Source: Pseudolachnospira sp051055405
Lineage (GTDB): Bacteria > Bacillota > Clostridia > Lachnospirales > Lachnospiraceae
Assembly (NCBI RefSeq): GCF_051055405.1
Contig: NZ_CP167068.1
Coordinates: 2,790,001 to 2,854,000 of the forward strand
Reading direction: 5' to 3'
DNA: 64,000 nt
A program made the position numbers and the translations under genes. Position 1 is the stretch's first letter, and the number at the start of each line of letters is the position of its first letter. Below the pieces are notes generated by a model. The model saw only the letters and a list, made by a program, of their open reading frames with translations. It searched no databases and was not told the DNA's origin. This document shows positions 34,578-43,101 of this stretch, one piece after another.

Positions 34578-36101
34578 CTACTTCTCCTTCTTATTCATAT
34601 AATTTTGCTTCAGCAAAACGCGGTTGATCTTCCCGTTCGGCGTCAAAGGCATAGAAGGAAGAACCTCGATCGCATTGGGAATCATATACCGCGGCAGCTT
34701 CTCTTTCAGGTATCGAACCATGTCGGCAGGAGATACCTCACCCACATAATACAACACAATCTTCTTTTTGTCATCATCAAATATGCAGCAAGCGCTTTTT
34801 ATTCCGTCTTTCATATTCACGACGACTTCGATTTCCCCAAGCTCGATCCGATGCCCCATATGTTTGATCTGGTAATCTTTCCGGGAAAGGAAGCAAAGCT
34901 CGCCGCGCTCGTTGTATTTTCCCAGATCGCCGGTGCGATAGATGATTTCCGGATAGGCATCATTCAGCGGGTTCTGAACAAAGGATTCCCTGGTTTTCTC
35001 CGGATTATGATAATAACCCAGAGTCACACCGGTTCCGCGAATGCAGATTTCACCGGGTTCGCCCGGCTTTGCCAGCTGATCCTGCTCTGTCAAAAGTAAA
35101 ATTTCCGTATTCCGGAAAGGGCCGCCGATGGGAATGGTCTCGTCCAGAGAAAATTCCCGCTCTACTTTGTAATAGCAGCACATACCGGTTCCTTCCGTCG
35201 GTCCGTACAGATTGACAAACTTGGCGTCCGGCAGCGTCTCGCGCCAGATGTGGAATTGTTTAATCGGAAATACCTCGCTGCCAAAAGCAATCGTATGGAG
35301 ATACTGCGGTTTTACCTTGTCAAAAGTCTTAAATGCAGAGATCATCGTCAGGGCGGAAACCACCCAGCAGATCGTATTGATCTTATATTCATTTAAAAAC
35401 TCTACCAGCTTGACTGGGAACATAAACAAATTCTTGGGAATCAGATACGTGGTCCCTCCAAACTTCATGGTCGAATAGAGTTCCTTTAGACAAGCGTCAA
35501 AATAAAGCGGCGTCTGATTTCCAAATACGGAATCTTCGTTAAAGCCTAACACGTCCCCTAAATTATCGATATAATCAATCACCGAGCGATGGCAGGCGGC
35601 AACACCTTTGGGAACACCGGTGGAACCGGAGGTAAACACAATATAGATCGGATCGATGTCCAAGGCTTTCCGGCGGATTTCCGCAAGCTTGTCCTCATCC
35701 ACCGGTTCCGCAATCATCTCCTCATAAAGATAAACGTCGCCTGGATACTGGAATTCCTTTACCATCTCCTTGGTGACATCGTCGCAGATGATCGCTCTTG
35801 GCTTCAGATTTTGGAAAATCAGCTCAATTCGATGTTTTGGCATCTCCTCGTCGATGGGGACATAACTGCACCCACTATAGACCACGCCATAAAAACTGAC
35901 CACCATATTTGGATGCTTCTGCATAAATACGACCACCGGCTCCCGATAAAGGCCATGACGGCCAAGAAAGCTTCCGATGGCCCGCGCACGGTGATACACC
36001 TCAGAAAAGGTGAGGCCCATGCTCTCATTGGCATACGCCACCTTATCCGGCACACGCGGAACGGTTCGTTCCAAATATTCTAATATGTTTGTCTGCTGCA
36101 T
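34578..36101 (-). CDS. Amino-acid adenylation enzyme, DltA-like
   Basis: This ANL-superfamily ligase of 507 residues, the usual DltA length, contains core motifs FTSGSTGVPKG at 156-166, NLYGPTEGTG at 297-306, YRTGDLG and the C-terminal lysine in PLTPNGKINR. It activates a small carboxylate as AMP ester and loads it on the adjacent carrier. In known DltA a cysteine (the C in FCGEV) lines the D-alanine pocket; here the site reads FGSEV (G274-S275). The upstream gene encodes an Asp/Glu-type racemase. The substrate may thus not be D-alanine. The assignment to the family is firm, to the substrate not. Confidence 0.82.
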   Translation of the reverse strand: MQQTNILEYLERTVPRVPDKVAYANESMGLTFSEVYHRARAIGSFLGRHGLYREPVVVFMQKHPNMVVSFYGVVYSGCSYVPIDEEMPKHRIELIFQNLKPRAIICDDVTKEMVKEFQYPGDVYLYEEMIAEPVDEDKLAEIRRKALDIDPIYIVFTSGSTGVPKGVAACHRSVIDYIDNLGDVLGFNEDSVFGNQTPLYFDACLKELYSTMKFGGTTYLIPKNLFMFPVKLVEFLNEYKINTICWVVSALTMISAFKTFDKVKPQYLHTIAFGSEVFPIKQFHIWRETLPDAKFVNLYGPTEGTGMCCYYKVEREFSLDETIPIGGPFRNTEILLLTEQDQLAKPGEPGEICIRGTGVTLGYYHNPEKTRESFVQNPLNDAYPEIIYRTGDLGKYNERGELCFLSRKDYQIKHMGHRIELGEIEVVVNMKDGIKSACCIFDDDKKKIVLYYVGEVSPADMVRYLKEKLPRYMIPNAIEVLPSMPLTPNGKINRVLLKQNYMNKKEK

Positions 36102-36126
36102 CGATTTTCTCCCTTACCATTCGGTT

Positions 36127-36846
36127 TTACCTGGTTACCAGGCAATGATATTCTTCCTTTAACGGCGCATCGCATTCTTCGATGGCACGCATGGCTAAAA
36201 CTTCCATTGCATCCAAAAATCCAGGACCAATGGGGAAGTCTTTCTTAATCATCGACAATTCCGTACATCCCAATACAATGACCTGAGCTCCGGCTGCCCG
36301 AAGCTCCGCTTCCGCTTCCTGAAAAAGCGAAAGTTCCACCGGCTTTCCCGCTTTTACGTTTTCGTAAATCAGGTGCATGACTTTCTTCTGAGATTCCTCC
36401 GAAGGAATCACCGCTTTCATGCCCAACCGTTCCAGCTCTTTTTGGAAAAGGCCGCTGCGGATCGTACCGTCCGTGGCCATGATCCCAATCGTGCTCCACC
36501 CAAACTTTTTCAGATGAGCGGCCGTCTCTTCGATCAGATTCAATACCGGTTTTCCAATCTGCGACTCTAAATAAGAATGAAAATAATGAGCCGTGATACA
36601 GGGAATTACCAAACGGTCGGCTCCCTGGCGCACCAGAGCGCGGCCAGTCTCCACCATCATCTGCTGAGGGTCTTCATTGCTAAGGCCTAAAATATATCTG
36701 GTCCGGTCCGGCGTATCCGGCCGGTTATAAATAATCATCGGCAGATGTTCCTGATCGCAGGAAGCATCCGTCATCTGGATGACCAATTCCATATAGTACG
36801 CGGTAGCCATGGGCCCCAAACCGCCTATTACTCCCAATGTTTTCAT
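36127..36846 (-). CDS. Aspartate/glutamate racemase family protein
   Basis: This cofactor-independent racemase of 239 residues has the two catalytic cysteines: C83 in VIPCITAHYF and C194 in VLGCTELSMI. The family usually has PCNTAH; here Asn is Ile. It interconverts L and D forms of an acidic or related amino acid in the cytoplasm. ATG at 36846 follows GGAAGGAAG. It stands 25 bases before the DltA-like gene and is well placed to provide a D-amino acid to that enzyme. Hydantoin racemases share this fold, so the exact substrate is uncertain. Confidence 0.82.
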   Translation of the reverse strand: MKTLGVIGGLGPMATAYYMELVIQMTDASCDQEHLPMIIYNRPDTPDRTRYILGLSNEDPQQMMVETGRALVRQGADRLVIPCITAHYFHSYLESQIGKPVLNLIEETAAHLKKFGWSTIGIMATDGTIRSGLFQKELERLGMKAVIPSEESQKKVMHLIYENVKAGKPVELSLFQEAEAELRAAGAQVIVLGCTELSMIKKDFPIGPGFLDAMEVLAMRAIEECDAPLKEEYHCLVTR

Positions 36847-36868
36847 ACGTATTCTTCCTTCCGTCCGG

Positions 36869-38107
36869 TCAAGGGGTCTTCGGCAACCCGGTTGAATCAA
36901 AATTATAATAGCCGTCATACTGCTCCGAAAACTTGGCCAGTTCTGCATCGGTTCGAAGGAAACAGTACCAATATTTATTGTGATCCACGCTGCGGGGGCA
37001 GGAATCAATATGATACCACTCGTCCCCGACTTTCACCAAACTCCAAAAATGCCTGGTTTCCCCACCCAGCCGCGTCACATCAACGGTTTCAAAACCTGCC
37101 TGCTCCATCATGGCTTTCAGCACCGAAAAATACGTAAAGCAGTCTCCTTGCTTCTCCTCAAATCCACGAATGGCTTCATTGATCTGCGTGGTTTTATCCG
37201 AGTCTCCCGTATAATTCATATGACGCTTTACATACCAGAACATTTCATACAGCTTATCCCGATCGCTCATCCGGTCGGAAATACAGTTTGCCAAAGCTTC
37301 TCTCGCTAATTCTTCCATTTCTTCTCGATTGGCCTCGCCTTTGTCTCTGGCCTTCACTGTGATGGTAGCTGAAACAGCGGCCCTATTTCCAGCGCTGTCC
37401 TCTGCTGTATAAACGACGGTATATGTACCAGCCTGCTCCAAATTGACATCCGAAGCATCCACGGTAATTTCCAGATTCTCGTCCCGGTTGTCCGTCACCG
37501 TCACGCCGCTTTTATAGGAAATGGAATCACCCTCGGTGATCGTCTGATCTGCGACGCCGGCGATCACTGGCGGCTCCGTATCAAAGAAAATCGTGAGTAC
37601 GGCAGGGAGCTTTGTCACATTTCCCGCGCCGTCGGTCAAAAAGATCTCTACTTCCTGGCTTCCCTCCCGGTTCCAATCCGGTTCTGTTCCAAAAGATGCG
37701 GTAACGCCGGTAACATCCGAAGCCGTTTCAATAAAATCATCCGCCGTACAGGCGTCTCCCCGCCAGATTGTGAGGTCTCTCACCGTACCCTCCGGCGGCG
37801 TCCGGTCCACGATTTCTAAGAGTGTTTCATAAGAATAATGGCCCGCCCGAATTTCCACCGGATATAGACCAGGCACCGATGTATCAATCTCCCCGACGTC
37901 TGTTACATAGTTCGCTTTCACACCGTCTTTTTTCAAGAAATCGGATACATCCGCCATCGGCGCACCGGCCTCTATCGCTACTTTCGCCATAACCCAATCC
38001 GGCGTATAAAACCACAGGAAACAGCCCAGCCCTGCTACCAGGACCAGGCCGGTCAGAAGAATCAGCTTTCGCTTCCACGATTTCTTTCTTCTTCGTTTTC
38101 CTTTCAA
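36869..38107 (-). CDS. Transglutaminase-like membrane protein with Ig-like domain (copy B)
   Basis: This 412-residue protein has an N-terminal basic segment, one transmembrane helix (LILLTGLVLVAGLGCFLWFY), and an extracellular region. The latter has a DUF5011-type Ig-like repeat (TEPPVIAGVADQTITEGDSI) and a transglutaminase-like Cys-His-Asp core: GDCFTYF, HFWSLV, WYHIDSCP. Such proteins may cross-link or cleave wall proteins, or be structural. A TTG start with AGGGG upstream is likely. It is a tandem paralogue of the next gene, with an additional Ig-like segment, and precedes the racemase gene by 22 bases. Confidence 0.82.
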   Translation of the reverse strand: MKGKRRRKKSWKRKLILLTGLVLVAGLGCFLWFYTPDWVMAKVAIEAGAPMADVSDFLKKDGVKANYVTDVGEIDTSVPGLYPVEIRAGHYSYETLLEIVDRTPPEGTVRDLTIWRGDACTADDFIETASDVTGVTASFGTEPDWNREGSQEVEIFLTDGAGNVTKLPAVLTIFFDTEPPVIAGVADQTITEGDSISYKSGVTVTDNRDENLEITVDASDVNLEQAGTYTVVYTAEDSAGNRAAVSATITVKARDKGEANREEMEELAREALANCISDRMSDRDKLYEMFWYVKRHMNYTGDSDKTTQINEAIRGFEEKQGDCFTYFSVLKAMMEQAGFETVDVTRLGGETRHFWSLVKVGDEWYHIDSCPRSVDHNKYWYCFLRTDAELAKFSEQYDGYYNFDSTGLPKTP

Positions 38108-38118
38108 AATACATCCCC

Positions 38119-39297
38119 TCAGTCTCTTGCATGTAAATCCGTGATCACTTTTGTGGAGGTCGCAGGGTACAGAGAGTGGTCAAATATATGACTGTTATCG
38201 TGCTCTTTCGAATATCCTTCCAGTTGATCGTCGGTTACCATGAAAAAGTAATCTCCGTCGCCCTTTCGCGGCGTCGTATCAAAATGATACCACCCATCGC
38301 CGCAATTGACAAGACTCCAATAATGAGATGAATGGCTCGTATCGCTCTTCACCACATCCATATTTTCAATTCCCGCCTGGGTGAGAAGCGCCTTCGCCGC
38401 TGCAAAATAATTAAAGCAGTCTCCCGAATGCGTCTCAAACGCCTGGATCGCGCCGTTGATCCAGCTGGATTTGTCTGAAGAATTCACATAACCGATATTT
38501 CCATGACACCAATTATAAATCTTCTGCGCCTTCTCCATTTCAGTCATATCCGATGTGATAATTTGATCCAGAATATTCTTGGCCATGGATTCCATCTCAG
38601 CTTTGTTTTCATAGCCTGCCGGCTTTTCTTCCACCGTAATCGTCGCGGTGGCGGTCGCCTTATTTCCGGCTGCGTCGGTAGCACTATAAGTTACGGTATA
38701 CGTTCCCGCCGTATTCAGATCTATCTGGCTGGTATCCACATCCAATTGGACATTGGAATCCAGATTATCGGTCACCGTCACTCCCTTTTTATAGGAAATA
38801 GAATCCCCAACGAATACCGTCTGATCCTGAACGCCGGAAATCACTGGCGGTTCCGTATCGCCGGAAGCTACCGTTCCTTGGGTAGCGGCCACACTGGCCC
38901 CCGGATTAAAATTCACCGGCGGTTCTTCCTCCGGAGAACGGAACAGGAAATACAAACTTGCGCCAACTGCGATCAAAATCAACAAAAGCAAAACGATCAG
39001 CATATTCCGCTTTCTCTTTTTTCTGCGCTGGCGTTCCCGCTTTCTCGCAGCAGCCCGACGGCGCGCCTCTTCATCCTGACGCTCGCCCGCATACCGTCCG
39101 TTTCCGGCAGAGCGGGTTCTTCCACTGTTGCTATAACTATTTTGTCCGGCTGTCCGGCTGCTTCTCTGACCTCCGGCATAACTGCTGCTTTGGCTGGCTC
39201 TCTGCCTGCCACTTCCGGAATATTGGTAAGAGGAATCGCCATCCCGACGCCGCATCGGCCGGCTGTCGATATCCGGATGTTCCCTTCTTGTCGCCAT
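38119..39297 (-). CDS. Transglutaminase-like membrane protein with Ig-like domain (copy A)
   Basis: This 392-residue protein has a long cytoplasmic Arg/Ser/Gln-rich N-terminus (about 110 residues), one transmembrane helix (NMLIVLLLLILIAVGASLYF), a DUF5011-like domain (TEPPVISGVQDQTVFVGDSI), and a C-terminal transglutaminase-like core with GDCFNYF, HYWSLV and WYHFDTTP. It matches its downstream neighbour over the Ig-like and catalytic parts, showing tandem duplication. ATG at 39297 follows GGGAGG. It is the first gene of the minus-strand run that reaches to 31054. Confidence 0.82.
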   Translation of the reverse strand: MATRREHPDIDSRPMRRRDGDSSYQYSGSGRQRASQSSSYAGGQRSSRTAGQNSYSNSGRTRSAGNGRYAGERQDEEARRRAAARKRERQRRKKRKRNMLIVLLLLILIAVGASLYFLFRSPEEEPPVNFNPGASVAATQGTVASGDTEPPVISGVQDQTVFVGDSISYKKGVTVTDNLDSNVQLDVDTSQIDLNTAGTYTVTYSATDAAGNKATATATITVEEKPAGYENKAEMESMAKNILDQIITSDMTEMEKAQKIYNWCHGNIGYVNSSDKSSWINGAIQAFETHSGDCFNYFAAAKALLTQAGIENMDVVKSDTSHSSHYWSLVNCGDGWYHFDTTPRKGDGDYFFMVTDDQLEGYSKEHDNSHIFDHSLYPATSTKVITDLHARD

Positions 39298-39405
39298 GAT
39301 TTCCTCCCTGGATAATACGATGTGATACATTTCTGCATGTCGGCCTCAGGACTCCTCCATCCAGGCTTTCTTTATACCCTGGCTTTGTCCGACCCAAGGG
39401 CTCCT

Positions 39406-39464
39406 CCCACCTTCGGTGGGTCCCTCCTCAGGTCATATGCTGGGTCCCTCCTCAGGTCAAGGCT
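39406..39464 (-). repeat. Hairpin plus two 24-base tandem units upstream of copy A
   Basis: A small stem CCCAC/GTGGG at 39406-39420 is followed by two units, 39417-39440 and 39441-39464, that share the first 19 bases (tgggtccctcctcaggtca). They lie 120-170 bases before the gene start. Role unknown; the purine-rich minus strand shows repeated GAGGAGGG. Confidence 0.7.
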
Positions 39465-39543
39465 TAGGACATTATACAACCGAGACAACAAAAAATCAAT
39501 GCTTTCCCTCTTACGATTTCCCTATTTTTGCCTTACAATTTTC

Positions 39544-39729
39544 TTATTCTTTCTTTTTTCGGATCTCCCGAATGCTCTTTTCCACCAGCGGGCGCGCCAG
39601 CATAACCTGGCGGTTACAGCCGCAGCACTTGAGCCGGATATCCATGCCGGTCCGCAGCACTTCCCACTCATCGCTTCCACAAGGATGCTGTTTTTTTAAA
39701 CGCAGGATGTCTCCCACTTGAATATCCAC
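39544..39729 (-). CDS. DUF951 family small protein
   Basis: This 61-residue protein has the DUF951 pattern: a start at VGDILRLKKQHPCGSDEWEV, then MDIRLKCCGCNRQVMLAR. The conserved Cys residues suggest a small zinc-ribbon or OB-like nucleic-acid-binding fold, common in Firmicutes and of unknown function. GTG at 39729 fits GGAGG spacing better than the upstream TTG. It is a separate single gene. Confidence 0.8.
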   Translation of the reverse strand: MDIQVGDILRLKKQHPCGSDEWEVLRTGMDIRLKCCGCNRQVMLARPLVEKSIREIRKKKE

Positions 39730-39833
39730 AACCAAACACCTCCCTGTTTTCTCTGCTTTTCTATATAATATCGGATTTTGCCTTACCCGAAACCTACTGC
39801 CTAACAGTCACAAAAAGTACCTATTAAAACCAC

Positions 39834-40958
39834 TTACTTTCCGAAGTAGGAAGCAATTTCCTTCAGATGCTCGATCACCGGCAGATGCTGCGGGCATGCC
39901 TCTTCACAATTGCCGCAGCCGATGCAATCGCTTGCCTTTCCAAAGACCTCCGCCAACCGCTCATAATACTCATACTGGGGTTTCCAAGGCTTTGTCTCCG
40001 CCTCCTGCCGATCTGCATTGTAAAGAGAAAAATACTTTGGAATCGCAATTTTCTGCGGACATCCGTCGGTACAGTAGGAGCAGCCCGTACAAGGAATTAC
40101 CACGCTCTGATTGATCTGCGCGGCAGCTTTTTGTACGATCTTCTGCTCTTCTTCATTTAATGGCATAAAATCTGACATGTATCCGACATTATCCAACAGT
40201 TGTTCCATATTGCTCATACCGCTGAGGACAATCTCAACATGCTCCAAGCTAGCCGCAAACCGAATGGCCCAGGAAGACACGGACATCTCCGGATGATACT
40301 CCCGGAACATCGCTTCCGTCTCCGCTGGCACATTGGCCAAGGTACCGCCTTTTACCGGTTCCATGACAAATACCGGCTTGCCGTGTTTTACCGCCACCTC
40401 ATAGCACTTTCTTGCCTGGATTCCCTCGCTCTCCCAGTCCAGATAGTTGATCTGAAGCTGGACAACCTCTATCTCCGGATGCTCGGTCAATACCTGTTCC
40501 AGGAAGTCCGCGCTGTCATGGTAGGAAATGCCGATGTGCTTGGCCAGTCCTTTTTGCTTTTTCTCGATCAGCCAGGGGAAACAATCCAATTCTGTATAAA
40601 CTCGGTAACGATCCCGTCCTACGTCGTGAAGCAAATAGTAATCGAAATATTCCACGCCGGTCTTTACCAACTGCTCATTGAAAATAGCGTCTCTGTCCTC
40701 TTTGGTTTTCAAGAAACCCGCATGGAGTTTGGTAGTCAGCTGATAGCTGTCTCTGGGATAACGATCTACCAAAAGTTCTTTCGCGGCATTTTCACTGCGA
40801 AATCCACAGTACATCCACGCCGTGTCAAAATAATTAAATCCGTTCTCCATAAAAACGTCCACCATCTTTTTGCTCTGTTCCATGTCGATGCTCGTCACAT
40901 CATTCGCATCCAATAACGGCAGCCGCATCAGTCCAAATCCCAGTTTCTTTTTACTCAT
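39834..40958 (-). CDS. Aldo/keto reductase fused to a 4Fe-4S ferredoxin domain
   Basis: This 374-residue enzyme has an N-terminal aldo/keto reductase barrel (KKLGFGLMRLPLLD opening, catalytic FDTAWMY Asp and Tyr). The C-terminus has two 4Fe-4S clusters, CTGCSYCTDGCP and CIGCGNCEEACP. Such fusions are common in anaerobes and probably couple substrate reduction to ferredoxin-type electrons. ATG at 40958 follows GGGAG. The sfsA stop is 33 bases upstream. The substrate is unknown. Confidence 0.88.
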   Translation of the reverse strand: MSKKKLGFGLMRLPLLDANDVTSIDMEQSKKMVDVFMENGFNYFDTAWMYCGFRSENAAKELLVDRYPRDSYQLTTKLHAGFLKTKEDRDAIFNEQLVKTGVEYFDYYLLHDVGRDRYRVYTELDCFPWLIEKKQKGLAKHIGISYHDSADFLEQVLTEHPEIEVVQLQINYLDWESEGIQARKCYEVAVKHGKPVFVMEPVKGGTLANVPAETEAMFREYHPEMSVSSWAIRFAASLEHVEIVLSGMSNMEQLLDNVGYMSDFMPLNEEEQKIVQKAAAQINQSVVIPCTGCSYCTDGCPQKIAIPKYFSLYNADRQEAETKPWKPQYEYYERLAEVFGKASDCIGCGNCEEACPQHLPVIEHLKEIASYFGK

Positions 40959-40990
40959 TTTACTCCCATGCCTCCTTATCGCTCTTTTAT

Positions 40991-41674
40991 TTAAAAATAG
41001 CAAGGAACCAACGCGTCGATCGCCATCCCATTCTCCCGGACAAGACAGTCGTATGCCAAGATTTTTATGCCTGCCTGCGCTGCCTTTCGCACCGCCTCTG
41101 CGAAAGCAGGATGGGTTCTCTCATTGGGCTTCCACGCCAAAACTCCCTTTCTCTGAATCACAAACAAAAGATACGCTTGATATCCGGCCTCCTTGGCCCT
41201 GATCAAATGTTGAATATGTTTTACCCCGCGTTCTGTCGGTGCATCCGGAAAATAGGCTACGCCATCTTCCACCAAGGTAACCCCCTTCACTTCCACAAAT
41301 GCTTTTTCTCCGTGAGCTCCCTCCAAATGAAAGTCAAAACGGGACTCCTCAAACCGCTGTTCCCGCTTCAAAAGGGTAATCGGAAATCCCAAAGGGCTTT
41401 CTGCCAGCCACTCGGCAGCAGCAGCATTGGGCGCCTGGGAGTCGATATTTATCCACTGGCCGGATTTCCAAACCGCGATCAGAGAATATCTTGTCTTCCT
41501 CTTTCCCGGCTCATGCTCCTCCAAAATAACCGGTGCTCCGGGAAGAAGCAGTTCCCCCAGACGCCCCGTATTTTTCACATGGCAGCATTCCTCTTGACCT
41601 TGGATATTTACTTGCGCTAAGAAACGGTTGGGACGAGAAAGAAAAATCCCCTCCACCGTGCGGACATATTGCAT
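40991..41674 (-). CDS. sfsA: SfsA family DNA/RNA nuclease
   Basis: This 227-residue protein is a match to SfsA in length and motifs. The OB-like N-terminus includes NRFLAQVNIQGQEECCHVKN and GRLGELLLPGAPV. A nuclease-like domain follows with FDFHLEG, AFVEVKGVTL, and FPDAPTERGVKH. SfsA was first linked to sugar fermentation and binds DNA; homologues are nucleases. ATG at 41674 with GGAG is chosen over 41695, because it gives the family start. It may be co-transcribed with the AKR gene. Confidence 0.92.
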   Translation of the reverse strand: MQYVRTVEGIFLSRPNRFLAQVNIQGQEECCHVKNTGRLGELLLPGAPVILEEHEPGKRKTRYSLIAVWKSGQWINIDSQAPNAAAAEWLAESPLGFPITLLKREQRFEESRFDFHLEGAHGEKAFVEVKGVTLVEDGVAYFPDAPTERGVKHIQHLIRAKEAGYQAYLLFVIQRKGVLAWKPNERTHPAFAEAVRKAAQAGIKILAYDCLVRENGMAIDALVPCYF

Positions 41675-41814
41675 CTGATCTCCGAATCTGCTCATTTTTC
41701 TATGAAAAATGGCTGCTTACTCTTGTTTTTAGCCTTCGGGCCTTGATTTTTTATTATACCATTTTTCTCACATTTCTGATAGTGGAAATTGTAATTTTCC
41801 AATAGAATAAAACA

Positions 41815-41841
41815 AAAATCCGTTCCTAACGAACGGATTTT
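41815..41841. terminator. Bidirectional terminator
   Basis: AAAATCCGTTC at 41815-41825 pairs perfectly with GAACGGATTTT at 41831-41841, ending the aminotransferase transcript on the minus strand. Confidence 0.8.
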
Positions 41842-41915
41842 GTTAAACGTAGGATTTTAGTACATTTTAAGTAATCCAAGGCATATCTGTAATAGGACAA
41901 TCGGGAAAATCCAGA

Positions 41916-43085
41916 TTATAACTCTTCCACCGCCCGTGCCAGATTTTCCAAAGCTTCCTTCAGCGATACGCGCGGGCATGCGATATTGGCGCGCATATAG
42001 CCGGATCCACCCTCCCCAAACTCATAACCAGGATCAAACGCGATCTTTGCTTTTTGAATGCAAAACTGTTCCAGTTCCTGATCGTCCATCCCAAGAGCAT
42101 GAAAATCCATCCAAACCAAATAGGTTCCTTCCGGCGGAATCACTGGGATTTGGGGCAAACGCTCTTTCATAAACGCCATCATAAAATCCAAATTTCCCTG
42201 AAGGTATTTTCTTAACTCCTTCAACCAAGGCTCCCCGTACCGGTAGGCAGCTTCCGTCGCCACCAATCCCAAAACATTGCCGGAACCTACGTTGTACCGA
42301 TTTAAGATCGCCATAAATTGCGCTCTCAATTCCTGGTTTGGAATAATGATATTGGAAGTCTTCAATCCGGCCAAGTTAAAGGTTTTGCTGGCGGCGTTGC
42401 AAAGAATCAACCGATCCTCCACCTCCGGTCCCAAAGTTCCAAAACAGGTATGATGCGCGCCTTCAAATAACAAATCTGCATGAATCTCATCGGACACAAT
42501 CAAAATCCCATGGGCAAGGCAGAGATCCGCCAGTTCCTGCAGTTCCTCCCTGGTCCATACGCGTCCAACCGGATTGTGGGGGCTGCAAAGGAATATCATC
42601 TTTACCGTATCGTCCAGCTGTGCCTTCAACCCATCCAAATCCATTTTATACCGTCCATCCACGAATTTTAACGGATTGTCCAGCATCGTACGCCCTCCGG
42701 TTCTTACCGCCCGTGCAAAAGGATAGTATACCGGACTTTGCACGATAATTTTATCCCCTGGCTCCGTAAAGGCATCCACCAAAAAGCTCAAAGCGCTGAC
42801 GACCCCCGGACAATGGCAAATCCATTCCTTTTGAACTTTCCAGCCATGCTGACGCATCAACCATCCGGCAACCGCTTCCGTATAAGACTCCGGCATACCG
42901 GTATACCCAAAAATCCCATGATCCACCCGTGCTTTCACTGCTTCTACGATTTCCTCCGCTGTCTGGAAATCCATATCCGCAATCCACATGGGAGACACAT
43001 CTTTGCTTCCGAACATTTCCTCACAGGCATCCCATTTCTTGCTATTAAACCCCAAACGATTTACTACTTGATCAAAATCTCTCAT
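41916..43085 (-). CDS. MalY/PatB family PLP aminotransferase or C-S lyase
   Basis: This 389-residue fold-type I PLP enzyme shows the MalY/PatB pattern. The opening has WIADMDFQTA, the cofactor-binding core VSDEIHADLLF and the Schiff-base lysine in NAASKTFNLAGLK. Family members cleave cystathionine or cysteine conjugates, or transaminate. It is the second gene of the sigma-54-driven operon with an alanine/glycine-type symporter, 16 bases away, so it probably degrades an imported amino acid. A conserved Arg near the end binds the carboxylate. Confidence 0.88.
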   Translation of the reverse strand: MRDFDQVVNRLGFNSKKWDACEEMFGSKDVSPMWIADMDFQTAEEIVEAVKARVDHGIFGYTGMPESYTEAVAGWLMRQHGWKVQKEWICHCPGVVSALSFLVDAFTEPGDKIIVQSPVYYPFARAVRTGGRTMLDNPLKFVDGRYKMDLDGLKAQLDDTVKMIFLCSPHNPVGRVWTREELQELADLCLAHGILIVSDEIHADLLFEGAHHTCFGTLGPEVEDRLILCNAASKTFNLAGLKTSNIIIPNQELRAQFMAILNRYNVGSGNVLGLVATEAAYRYGEPWLKELRKYLQGNLDFMMAFMKERLPQIPVIPPEGTYLVWMDFHALGMDDQELEQFCIQKAKIAFDPGYEFGEGGSGYMRANIACPRVSLKEALENLARAVEEL

Positions 43086-43101
43086 TTCTATCCTATTTCC
43101 C

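Noticed and set aside
39322..39699. Plus-strand ORF across the tandem units
   Set aside because: It overlaps the DUF951 gene on the opposite strand and has no ribosome binding site.
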